The notes below the pieces were generated by a model that saw nothing but the letters and a program-made list of their open reading frames with translations, ran no database searches and had not been told where the DNA came from. Position numbers and translations under genes: made by a program. Shown one piece after another: positions 45,065 to 56,800 of a DNA stretch of 64,000 nucleotides. This DNA comes from Stachybotrys elegans. Lineage: Eukaryota > Ascomycota > Sordariomycetes > Hypocreales > Stachybotryaceae. The stretch is taken from assembly GCA_020746835.1 (NCBI GenBank), contig JAGPNK010000028.1:62001-126000 (forward strand), in the 5' to 3' direction. How positions within the stretch are numbered: the stretch's first letter is position 1; every line of letters begins with the position of its first letter.

Positions 45065-46250
45065 TCAATTTTTCCCGATAGGTCGCATTGCTATTCCCTC
45101 TGTGTCCCAGTCACCATCATGTATCATGATAGCAGTTGTGCTATTATTATCACAATGTAGTTGGTGATCTCTGGACAGGTCCGATGCCTTGGTGGAGGCT
45201 GAGCGTTTCGAGTTGTCCATCGGTGCTGAGTAGTCGCTGCCAAAGGTACCCTTCCGCCCAGAGCGAGAGAATAAAGACGTGAATGTCCCTTGCTTGTAGA
45301 TATGGGTCGCCAGCCGATTAATCGAGGGACCGCAAAGAGCGACGATCGCCACCGGCGCTTCGAGAAACGAGGGAAACATCAAGGGTACTAAGTCCCCTAC
45401 TCCACAAGTCATTAGTTGTGTGTGCCTCGATCGGACTAAAGTACTCACAAGACATGTCTGCTGTAGGACCAGCATTCAGCATGTGCGGGTTAATCTCAAT
45501 CATGATGAAGCGGGCAAGCGAGAGAAACGCAGAGCTATGAAGCCGAAGCTTAGCAGAAGGTCTTGAAGTTCGTGTGTTGTCAGCTTACCTGTAGCCTAGC
45601 AGGAAGACAACCGTTACGGCGATCTTCTTGCGGGAACTCATTTGTAGCTTCCAGATGACCGGCATCGGTAGAATCAGCACTACAAGGTCGAGGAAAAAGT
45701 TGATGAAGGCCACCGCGCGATGCCAGGCCGTTCCGTGTATGCAACTTCCTGGAATAGTAGGATTGATGTTCTTGGACCAAGGATCACAGAAAGACCAAGG
45801 CACAAGCATCGTCGTGATCCACCATCCGGTGAGAATGCATCCCATCATCCACAGGCCCAAGATGAAGCGTCGATTGATCCTAAAGAGACGGGCGTAAAAG
45901 AGTAAGGCGCTGAGCCTCAGCATCCAAATGGTTGTTGCATAGAGCGACAGCGTAGCCCAGTTGATGTTGATGTTCGCCTGCGTGAGCTCGAGTGGGATCA
46001 TCCAGGTATGTCTACCCAGGCCAATCGTCGTCCAGTACACAGCGCAGGACAAGAAGCCGTGAGAGAGTGCCAAAGTTGCGAGGACAGCCCAGTCGTCCCA
46101 CCAGAAGTAGTATGAAGGTAGCATGATACGAGACCCAAAACGCATCGTCACAGCCAGCGTGGATAGTGTCATCATCACCACAGCGCAAACAACCACCGAA
46201 CTACCCCGGCTTTCATAGTTGGGCTGGGGAAGAGGTGGAATGGATTCCAT
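45065..46250 (-). CDS. Rhodopsin-domain integral membrane protein
   Basis: Three exons (46250-45589, 45534-45449, 45387-45065) give 356 residues from MESIPPLPQPNYESRG. Seven helices are seen, including VVCAVVMMTLSTLAVTMRFG, WDDWAVLATLALSHG, TLSLYATTIWMLRLSALLFY and FINFFLDLVVLILPMPVIWK. The LYATTIWMLRLSALLFYARLF block and the following W-S-F-C-D-P-W are the fungal rhodopsin-domain (not opsin) signature. The cytoplasmic tail is acidic and Ser-rich. Such proteins are frequent in secondary-metabolite clusters but their role is unknown. The last intron (45388-45448) may alternatively use an upstream AG without loss of frame. Confidence 0.9.
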
Positions 46251-46928
46251 AGCTGATGTAACGAGTGTGACAGGAATCTCTACGTGTCTGGATCTTTGGT
46301 GGCGGAACGAGTAAAATGATTCTGTAGACACTAGCTGATATAACGGGCGAGTCGGTAGGGAAATCAATGACACACGAGACAGTCAGAGGTGGTGAAAAGG
46401 CTCGGGAATATTTTTATTTTTATTTTTTATTTTTTAGCATGCCAGATTGCAATTCGAACCGAACTCAACGGGTCTTACCTCCGTAGCTAGTCCCGAGAAG
46501 AGTAGCCCGGGGATGTACCATCCCAACACGGCAAACATTCGCCCACGGCGGGCGTCTTACCCATGTCACGGCCATCCTTTCATGCAACACTCCAAGCAGG
46601 AAAATGTGGCCACCTAAAATAAGAGACCCCATTCGAAAAGGGGTTCACGCGGCTAACGGGGGTGTGGGTAACCAATATCCTCATCCAGCGGCCGTCCTTC
46701 ACGTCTCGCACGTCACGAGCCCTTATGGGGTCGTTCTCACAAATGTCTACAACTGGCCCCGGATCATATGCACTTGTGAGCGTTGCTGTGAGTACAGCGA
46801 GAAAATAAATTGCTCTCAGGGGCCAAAGCCATGAGAAAAATGTATAATGCTATCCAATGCGCTGGTGACCAATAGCTACGTGTACTAGATATTCTGTCAT
46901 ACTGAACAACACGATGTAGCCATCTCAC
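46251..46928. promoter_or_regulatory. Spacer upstream of rhodopsin-domain gene
   Basis: 680 bp holding the rhodopsin gene promoter and the SMP-30-like 3' side. An AT-rich block (tttttatttttattttttatttttta) lies at 46411-46436. No gene seen. Confidence 0.4.
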
Positions 46929-47939
46929 TCAGCAAGGTGCTTGGCCGATCTTCACGTTGAGTATCTGGCCACCGCCTGACACCCCGTTCTCCCAGTCGCC
47001 ACCCGTGGAGACATAGATAGACTCGCCATCGTTCGACAAAACAGCCGAAGTAGGGTGAAGAAAGATTGAGTCCGCACCACCGCCGCTGAAGATGGTTTGG
47101 TCACCATCCGGAGTGATCTTCATGATGGTGCCCGGGTGAAGAGCAACATAAGCAGTTCCACGTTCGTCAAAAGCAAAATCATCATACGAGTTCGCCAATG
47201 TAATGGGACCATCCAACTGTGCAACTGTAGTGTACTCGCCAACAGGGAAGCCATCATCACTTAGACCGACGCGCATGAATCTGCCTTGCGCCGAGTTGGT
47301 GAAGTACAGGTCGCCGTTTCGAATATCGATTCCGTTTGCCCCCAGTGGCACCATATCATTGCCACCACGGCCGAAGGCGGGATCCCCCGATGCAACTGTC
47401 ACCTCGCTCGTAAGTGTATCGATCCGAAAAAGGCGCCCGCCAATAGAATCATTGGTGAGAATCACGTTCCTCTTGTTGGGCAGTGCAACGATGCCGTTGA
47501 GCATCGTCGTGTTGGGAACCGAGACGATGTTTTCCACGGTGGCTCCAATGGAACCATTGGGACCCAGCGAAAAGTCTAGAGACACCACGAATACCTTCAT
47601 GCTGCCTTCAATGAAGCTGAAGAATGAATGGTTGCCTCCGATAATGGCATATTTATTATGACCGACCAACGCGATAGCACCTACGCTGTCAACACCTGGA
47701 AGCGTAACGACAGGAGTAGGGGCTGGGTTCGTAGTTCGGGGATCGAGGATAAGCAATTGAGGAGCGGACAATGGGACTAGAAGGAGGCGTCCGTCTGGCA
47801 GTATGGTCAGATTTTCGATGAAGGTCGTGTCGTTCCATTGAAAGATTTGGGTAACGTGGCCGGCACTCGAGTGTCCATCAACTGCAGTAGCCATAGCTCC
47901 CAGAAGCAAGAGGATCAACGCTGTCACCCAGTCATACAT
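46929..47939 (-). CDS. Secreted SMP-30/gluconolactonase-like protein
   Basis: A single exon of 336 residues. A signal peptide (MYDWVTALILLLLGAMATAV) ends near DGHS. The body is built of beta-propeller-like repeats with blocks FIENLTILPDGRLLLVPLSA, LNGIVALPNKRNVILTNDS, GANGIDIRNGDLYFTNSAQG, and ISTGGDWENGVSGGGQILNV-like at the end. The N-G-I and T-N-S positions are those that form the metal site in SMP-30. Several NxS/T sites fit secretion. SMP-30-like proteins recur in fungal polyketide clusters, sometimes as hydrolases or cyclases. The function here is open. Confidence 0.88.
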   Translation of the reverse strand: MYDWVTALILLLLGAMATAVDGHSSAGHVTQIFQWNDTTFIENLTILPDGRLLLVPLSAPQLLILDPRTTNPAPTPVVTLPGVDSVGAIALVGHNKYAIIGGNHSFFSFIEGSMKVFVVSLDFSLGPNGSIGATVENIVSVPNTTMLNGIVALPNKRNVILTNDSIGGRLFRIDTLTSEVTVASGDPAFGRGGNDMVPLGANGIDIRNGDLYFTNSAQGRFMRVGLSDDGFPVGEYTTVAQLDGPITLANSYDDFAFDERGTAYVALHPGTIMKITPDGDQTIFSGGGADSIFLHPTSAVLSNDGESIYVSTGGDWENGVSGGGQILNVKIGQAPC

Positions 47940-48447
47940 TGAGGCTGTTTCAGAGATGAGTGATTCGTATCAGTATGTATTTGTGTCCATGAGCATCGGG
48001 GAATGGAGTTCTGGTCGGGTTGCATTCGGCTCATGTGCGACTATATGTCCCAGCCAATGGGGACGTGCGAGAAACTGGGGACAGCAGTCGCTGTACCCTG
48101 ATACAGGTGAAAGCTTGGCATGGTGTGTGGCTTGTTCCCAATAATAATCTATTGGTCTACATCTGGTCAGCGACCAGCTGAGAGTTGGATGGTTGACCTG
48201 CTCTACCAAATACATCGTATGATATTGGATGTGCCAAGCTTCCAAGTTGGGGGTCGGGTCATCTATTCCTAATCGGGCGTCTTGAGCCATCCACGGGCGT
48301 CTACGGATCCCGTTGCCCACCGACCACGCAGCTTGGCATCCCGCAGCTGGACGGTGCGCGGAATATGTAGTATGCAATGGGAAATCGAATCTGGGTTATT
48401 GGGCCAAACCAACCCCCTTCCACCAAGAAAAGACAGGAGCAGTTGCA
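47940..48447. promoter_or_regulatory. Divergent promoter, SMP-30-like and tannase-like genes
   Basis: About 500 bp between divergent starts, suggesting shared control. An open frame extends upstream of the tannase ATG to 48313 but shows no signal peptide. Confidence 0.45.
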
Positions 48448-50363
48448 ATGGCGGTTTCACTGGGTCCCGATCAGTGCTCAAGCGGCACCTTTACGGCACC
48501 AGCTCTTTTCGGTGCCGAGATCTTGGGCCTGAAGGCGTCAACTGTCCAGAATTTTACTCGCTATGTCTCTGACCAGGAATTTGCGCACAACCCGGAGGTC
48601 TTTGTGCAGGATGCTGCCTTCTGCAATGTCACAGTGACATACACCCACCCAGGGCAAAATGACGTGATCATTGTCGAAACATGGCTCCCCTTTGAGTGGA
48701 ACGGCCGTTTACAGGCAGTGGGAGGCGGTGGATGGACTACTGGGCGAACTGAGCTGACCCAATCCATGATGGCAGGTGCTCTGAGTACGGGCTGGTAAGT
48801 TGCTCATTCTTGTGTATTGTATAATTCATGGCAACACGTTCCCTTGGCCTCGTTCTCCCAGCAGCACTTTTGGTATCTTCTAACACGATGTGTTCTTTCA
48901 CAGTACGTAGTAATTAGCCGACGACTAAGTCCCCTACCCCATGGGCCATCCCACTAACCGTCCTCAGACGCCACAAGCACAACAGATGGTGGATTCGGAC
49001 ATTCCCAGACACCAATCCCCTGGGCTTTACTCAGCCCTGGAAACGTCAACTTGTATGCTCTACAGAACATGGGTTCTGTGACCCTGAGAGACCAGGTATT
49101 ATGTCGGTCTACTGCGCCACTGCTCCTTTTCTGACTCTCGCCAGGCTATGATTGCTAAAGCCCTCATTCGGAGCTTCTATGGTCAGCCGCCTGAGTTTTC
49201 TTATTTTAATGGATGTTCTCATGGAGGACGACAAGGGTACCAGTTAGCTCAACGGTATCCTGATGCGTATGATGGGATTGCCGCTTCGGCCCCGGCTATA
49301 TACTGGTCCCAGTTTCTTCATGCAATGCTTTGGCCTCAAGTTGTCATGAAAAGTCTGGGCCAATACCCCCGTGGTTGTGAGCTTGACTACATCCAGTCTG
49401 CCGTCATTTCCCTTTGCGATGATAAGGATGGAGTATCTGATGGCATTATCATGGATCCTGATGCCTGTGAGTTTGAGCCATCGTCCCTGATTGGAACGTC
49501 CTTCTACTGTCGAGAGATCGAAAGTGATATGGCCATCAGCGAGGCTGCAGCGACTGTCGCCGCAGGGTTCCAGAGGGGAGCTCGAGGCCCGAATGATGAA
49601 TTTCTATGGCATGGTCCTAACTGGGGATCAAACTCTACAACGACCATCTTCGGTACTCCCGGACTTGCTGCCACCCTATGTGAAAAGTAGGTTGCATTCT
49701 TCAGCTTTACACACTCATTTCTACCTAAGATTTGACTACTTACACAACGGTTTGTATAGTTCAACATGTTCGGGCCTTCCATTCCCATTTGGTTTGTGGT
49801 GGGCCGGCCTATTCATCGACAAGGATCCGAACTTTGACTTTGCCTCCCTCACAGCCAAACGATTTGCCGAGCAATTTCATCTTGGTTTCCAGGAGTACAC
49901 GTCGATTATTGGAACTACCGACCCTGATCTTACCTTGTTTCAACGGGCGGGGGGCAAAATGGTAACTTACCACGGCTTGGTAGGTGCTGCTGCTTCGAGA
50001 TATCACCATCATGTAGCTGTTAACCTGTAGGATATACAGAATGACGAGCTAACCCCCTCGAAGGGAACACGAGATTACTATGAAGCAGTGACCAAGATCA
50101 CCCCAGATGTCCACAGCTTCTACAGGTTTTTTGAGGTTCCAGGGCTTGGTCATTGCTATGGCGGCAATGGAGGACAACCGACTCGACTATTTGAAGCTCT
50201 CCGGGCGTGGGTTGAAGAAGGAATAGCCCCGCAGAATGTGGTCATTGATGTGCCAGGAAACGGTTCACGGGAAGAGCGCGTGATATGTCCGTATCCTCAA
50301 AAAGTGCGCGCATCCCAAAGTCGAAGACCCGGCTCTGTAAAGTTCTACTGTTCCTCAGACTAG
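48448..50363 (+). CDS. Tannase/feruloyl-esterase-like hydrolase
   Basis: Five exons (48448-48794, 48978-49095, 49145-49686, 49760-49979, 50040-50363) give 516 residues in frame. The nucleophile elbow NGCSHGGRQGYQLAQRYP corresponds to the tannase G-C-S-T-G-G-R-Q. Family blocks are LQAVGGGGWTTGR, DGIAASAPAIYW, a metal-site-like LCDDKDGVSDGIIMDPDAC, and FYRFFEVPGLGHCYGG carrying the histidine. The first intron is long (183 nt) and uses a CAAG acceptor; a nearby CCTCAG would break the frame. No signal peptide is seen before CSSGTFTAPALFG, so a leader exon may be missing or the protein is intracellular. Beside the PKS, it could cleave or form an ester in the product. Confidence 0.87.
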
Positions 50364-50884
50364 ATGAGCAGGTATCTAGCTGGTTTCCGCCACGCCTCGG
50401 AATACCGTGTCTTACGAGCGAAGGGATGTTCAACTCGATGAAAAGAATGATGATAGTCACATGGATCTTGGTTCGAATCTCGGAGGTACGGAACAGAGTC
50501 TGAGATAGGGTAACCAAGTTATGAAAACGTGTCAATATCAAATTCGACTTCATTGCTCCGAACACGGACACCAGAATCTTGCCCTCGGATCAACTATAAA
50601 AAATAATTCTATCCGGCTCCACACTTTCTTTGACCAAGAGGGCTGGCGTGGAAAACCAACTGAGTGCCGTTGCCCGGTTGCAGCGGAACAGCCGGAAACC
50701 CGAGAGGGCGCGGACACGGGTACATCCCCACAACATGCCACACCCCTTTACGGGCTTATATGAATACTGAGACCCAGTACAATCTGTGGCATATTCTAGA
50801 ATCCGCTTCAGCAAGCACCAACAACTTGGACATTCGAGTAAAGTGAGAACAGTAGCTATCTCGGCTAGTCTTAAGATACACGTC
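50364..50884. promoter_or_regulatory. HR-PKS promoter region
   Basis: 520 bp between the tannase-like stop and the PKS start. No other gene. Short open frames on both strands look random. Confidence 0.45.
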
Positions 50885-53800
50885 ATGGCACCCGTTGAGG
50901 ACATGAAACACGGACAGGATCCGGTTTGCATTGTTGGATTGGGTATTCTCCTCCATGCTGCTGGTTTTATAGTTTTCTAACACGTCTATCAAGCCTGTCG
51001 CCTTCCTGGAGGCATCCAATCTGCCTCAGACTTCTGGGAGTTCTTGGCAAGAGGAAAGACGGCTCAGGGACGCATCCCAGCTGAGAGGTTCAATATCGAC
51101 GGTTTCTACGACGGTGGAAACCCACGTACAGCCACTATGAATGGCACTGGCGGCTATTTCTTACAGAATGATGTTCGTCTATTCGACAACCAGTTTTTCA
51201 ACATCAACAATCTCGAAGCTCGATCTATGGATCCACAGCAACGAAAGCTCCTTGAGATCGTCTATGAGTGCCTAGAAAACGCAGGCATCCCCATCGAGAA
51301 GGTATCAGGTTCCGATACAGGTGTTTATGTATCCAATTTCTTTGTGGACTTGCAGGGTCGGGAGTTCGATCACATTTCCAGGTACAGCGTGACAGGATCA
51401 GGAACGGCTATACTGGCGAATCGAGTGAGCCATTTCTTCGATCTTCATGGGCCTAGGCAAGTATATATGCTCCTCGAACTCCTTAGGATGTTTCTTGTTG
51501 TCAGGCTAACTTGTGTGTTTTGATAGCATGGTTGTCGATACAGCGTGCTCTTCGTCTTTGTATGCTTTACACAGCGCCCTGTCTGCAATAGAGTCAGGAG
51601 ACTGTGAAAGTGCTATCGTTGCTGCAGCCAATTTGATAATGAGCCCCGAACAGCACTCCGCCCTCATGGCTGGCCGAGTCGTCTCGCCAACGTCGGCCTG
51701 TCACACGTTTGATGCTTCGGCTGATGGCTACGGCAGAGGCGAGGCACTGAACGCTCTCTACCTCAAGCCGCTCTCATCAGCACTTCGGGATGCGGATCAT
51801 GTTTGGGCTGTCATTCGAGGAACCGCTGTGAACTCGTAAGTTTGACCCATCCAAGTCCCACTTGCAGGCAGCATCAGAAAGACTAATTATTCCGCCCAGA
51901 GATGGGCACACTCCTGGAATAATGAAACCCAATACAAATTCTCAAATCTCCGTCATCCGCAAGGCATACTTCAATGCTGGTCTTGACGTTGCTGGCACGG
52001 ATTACGTGGAGTGTCATGGAACAGGGACAGTTGTAGGCGATTCCATTGAGGTGGAGAGTCTGCGCCACTGCTTTGGATCACGGCCTGCCTTGCGTCCTTT
52101 AATGATCGGATCGGTAAGCTCCATCCCATGACTTCGCAGATATTGCGTCAATGTGCAATTCTAAAGTACGAACCTTGCTTATCTTGAGTGTCCTTGTAGG
52201 TGAAAACGGGTCTTGGCCATAGTGAGGCTGCAAGCGGCCTGACCTCGATTATCAAGGCATGTCTGGCCTTCCATCACTCGAAAATTCCAGCAACCTACGG
52301 CGTGGTGAACGTCCATCCTCGCCGTGTGTTTCTATATTCCTTCTCACTCTTCATTCATTAACACCGGTGCAGTTCAACTCGATCAGACCAACATGAAGAT
52401 TGTCACGGAAATGGTAGACTGGCCCAGACAGCAACGCCGAGTGAGCATCAATTCTTTTGGGTATGGGGGTGCCAATTCCCACGCCGTCATCGAGAGTTTT
52501 GACAGTTACATGTGTAAACGGAAGTCGAATCACGATAACGAGCAACCCAGGTCATCCGACAATGAAACCTATATACTACCAGTCTCTGCACACTCCCAGA
52601 AATCGCTAGCTGCTCGCATTGACCAGATTTCTCAATTACTGAAGAGCTGTGAAGCGACTACCCTTCGCGATGTAGCCTTCACCCTAGGTATTCGGAGGTC
52701 TCACCTACCTTTGAAGGGTTTTCTGGTGGTCCAGAATACCCACAACGCCTGTGTGGAAGTGGAACGGGACACTGGCTTGGAGCTTCCAGGGAACGGGCCT
52801 CCTCCTATCGCATTTGTCTTCTCAGGACAGGGAGCGCAATACGAAGGAATGGCGCGAGAATTGTTACACTCAAACCAAGTCTTTTCTGATTCCATCAACG
52901 AACTCGATCGTTTTCTCCAAGGGTTATCTACGAGTCTTGCCCCAGCCTGGTCATTAAGGCAAATAATCGCCGAATCAGAACCTAGTTCTATTAACAGTGT
53001 CTCTCGGTGTCAGCCAGTTTGCACTGCAATCCAAATTGCACTGGTCAACGTCCTTCGCTCCTGGAGCATCACGCCATCGGTCGTGATAGGGCATTCATCG
53101 GGTGAGATTGCGGCTACATATGCTGCAGGTCTCGTTAATGCCAGACAAGCCATCATCACGGCCTACATCCGAGGTCAAGCAGTAGATGGAATGCGGTCGC
53201 GTGGGGCTATGGCAGTACTTGGACAAGGTTACGAGGACGCATTGGAGCTGATCTCAGCCAACAATCTCCAGTCACAGGTTGGCGTGGCCTGTATCAACTC
53301 TACAAAGAGTGTGACAGTGAGCGGATCCGTCATGGGGATACAAACCCTGGTACATGAGCTCCAGAAGCGGAAAAAATTCTACCGCATGCTGGAAACCGAT
53401 GGACGCCCATACCACTCCTGGATGATGAAGGAAATCGGTCCCCTTTACGAGACTCTCCTCAAGCCGCACTATCAATCATCGGAAAATCCAAATCAGAGAG
53501 CCAAAATATACTCTTCAGTGGGATATGAGAATGGCCGTCTGGGGAAAATCGACGCCAGCACAGATATGCCGGGATATTGGAGAGACAACCTAGAACAACC
53601 TGTCCATTTCAGCTCTGCTTTGACCAATATGTTGAAGAAGGGCAGGTACCATTTGATTGAGATCGGACCGCACTCTTCACTCAAAAGCCCAATTCTCCAA
53701 GTCATGGCCACGTTAGGTATCGCGTCCTCTCAACTCAGATACAGCACGTGCCTCTTGAGGGGTCAGGATGCGGACGTATGCCTGAAAAGACTCTCTGGGA

Positions 53801-56800
53801 TCCTGTTTACTCACAATTACGTGGAACAGGACTGGTCCTCAGTGAACAGCCTCCGCAACCATGCTGTGGCCCATCACATCCACATGCCTCCCTACCCGTG
53901 GGACTACACATCAAGTGTTCCGTGGGATGAGTCCCGGACCAGCCACGAGTTACGGAATCGAAAATTCCCTCGTCATGAATTACTGGGCTCTCGTACTATT
54001 GCAGGCAACGGCATTGACTGGGCGTGGAGAAACATCCTTCACCTCGAAGAAATTCCTTGGATTTTCGACCACAAGGTTGGATCTCATACCGTGTTTCCAG
54101 CTGCCGGCTACTTCATGATGGCCGTCATTGCAATGTCACAAATCTCCGATCGTGGTCAAAGCGGTAGTTTCCTCGACTCAAACGAGGATCTTGTCTTCCG
54201 CAACGTCCAGATTAATTCCGCTCTTATCGTTGAGGATGGCACGGGAACAGATTTGACCCCGCTCGAGCTACATACGACTTTCGCACGTCGAAAATTGTCT
54301 TTGGTCACAGTCTCAACCGACTGGTTCGACTTTTCCATATCCTCGTGGGCCAACGGTCGTGCAACTCTTCACTGCTCCGGTGGCGTTCGCCTTGCTGCGG
54401 CTAAGAAACCCCCATCCGCAGCAGACACGCACGACCTGAGCCGCTTCAAGGAATGCTCCGTGGAGAGGTGTTATATGAGACTCCACGATAGAGGACTCCG
54501 GTTTGGTAAATCATTCCAGACAGTTGCGAACCTCCGTGTTTGCCATAACCAAGCTGGAAGTGAGGCACTATCATCGACAGAAGCAAGGCCAATCGAGATT
54601 TCCCTTCCATCTACAGCTCCAAGAAGCTTCTACCCAATAAATCCCTTTGTTCTTGATGCTTGCTTGCAGACTGCCATTTTGGGGACAGCAGAGGGCAATC
54701 CAGATGACGTCCAAGTTTATTTGCCTGGGTTCTTCTCAGAGTGCCGCCTACGAATGATGGAAACAGGCACCTCTTTCAACGCTATGATTCATTCAAAATC
54801 TTTCATAACAGGTGTTGGTACACTCCGTGCGGATTGCACCGTACATGACGAACATGGAATTCGTCTACTTGATGTCCATGGAGCTCGATTGAGGTTGTAT
54901 GATAACCATACAGTTGTTCATCAACCACCAGAGGAATCCAGCAAGAATGGTGAACGCCAGCCCTGTTTCTTGACTTGTTGGAAACCGGATGTCTCTCGCC
55001 TTGACCCGGAGGACCAGGAAGAACTGCAGTCTTACGTTGAACAATTTTCCAAGTGTCATACAGACCTAATGAGCGACCGGCGACTGCTCAGCATTGTTGC
55101 ACTGGCTGACTTGGTCATCCATAAATATCCAGGGGCCCGGGTAATGGAAATCATGGAAGGGAATGGAGGATCAAGTCTGCAACAGCAGATCGATAACTGC
55201 CTTCTAACGGAGACGGGGCTTCAACCATATTCATCCTGGGTCGTGACCGTGCTCGGCCATGATCAAGAAATCAACATTCACGACCTGGACACTGATGGGT
55301 TTGACTTAATTCTAGTCACCCAAGAGGTACTTGTTCCCTTTTTTTCCCCCCTTTTACCCCAGTAACTGCTGTTTGGCTGTTGTGAAGTATTGACGCAAGA
55401 TCCAGCGTAATCAGTCTACGGAAGCACTGAGAATAGCTCTTTCTTTGCTGGATTGGCCAGGATTCATTATCTCGACCCAGAGAATCGATCCTACATGGGG
55501 CAATTCCGCGAGTTTCAGGACCATACGTGTTGGTCATCATCTACGCTTGATTTCCCATCACCAAGTATCGGCACGACAAAATGATGTTTTTTGATTGTAA
55601 GTTAATAGTACAAACAGTTAGAACTCCTTTTATTCCTCGTTCCTAACGTCTCGTAGGTTCGAAACCCTAGCACTGCCGTCGCTGAGCTGGCCACGTCTTT
55701 GGTCAGAGATCTGCAGCAAGAGAAACAAATCGCGAGTGTTACACTCGCAGAATTGGGACGTTTACCAGAGAACATTCAAAAATCATGTCTTTGCATTTTG
55801 TTGCTCGAGCTCGATACCGAGTTTCTCGCCGACATGAACCAACACGATATAGATCACTTGAGGGAGTTGACTTGCCTGATGGGCACCATTCTATGGGTAA
55901 CAGGCGCAGACAGTATTGGAAGCTTTCCAAATGCCGATATTTCATTGGCTAACGGTTTGTCGAGAACCCTGACACTGGAGGAACCTGCGTTGAGGAGTGT
56001 AACGATTGACATCGGACCGATTCTCGAGGCGAATTCCCAGAGAACTCGGCACAACATTGTCAAGGCGCTGTTAGCTGTTCAGGCTAACGACGACACCGAG
56101 TTCATCCAACGGGGCGGGCTTCTGAATGTCAGTCGCTTCGTCCCACACGGTCATCGAAACTCGTTCTTCCGCCAGCGAGTGGGCCAAGACTCTCCTTCTC
56201 TCATGAAGCTCGAGGCAGCTGGGCTGGCTCGGCTGGCTCTCGATCGTATTGGTGCCATGGACACGCTATACTTTCGGCAGATTTGTAAGCCTCATGTACC
56301 ACTTCCGCCTAGTTTCGTTGATATCCGTGTCCAGGCTATGGGATTAAACGCCAAGGACGTGTATGTCTTGAATGGCCGCGTGGAGACATCAGGTGGGACT
56401 GTCGCGTTGGAGTTCAGCGGCCTGGTGGAAACAATTGGTACCAATGTGGAACATGTCCAAGTCGGCGACAGGGTTGTTGTGCTGGCACCCAACCACTTTT
56501 CCACCGTACAGCGTGTGCCAGGCTGGGCCGTGCACAAGTTGAACGCCGACGAAGACTATGCGACTATGTCCGCTTTGTTGGTATCATACACCACGGCACT
56601 ATATGCGCTACACGACCGCGCCAATCTAAAGGCAGGGGAATCGGTGCTAATCCACGCTGGTGCGGGTGCCCTTGGTATGGCAGCTATTCAAGTTGCTCAG
56701 CGCATCGGGGCTGTTGTGTATTGCACCGTCAGTTCCTCGACCAAGTCGAGCTACCTGGTCAACCAGTTGGGTGTCCCTGAATCTCACATCTTCAATTCCC

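Noticed and set aside
55327..55656. One long intron instead of exon 7 in the HR-PKS
   Set aside because: A 55-codon open frame with flanking splice sites in phase 0 lies inside, and two normal-length introns fit better than one of 330 nt; the alternative would also keep the frame, so certainty is limited.
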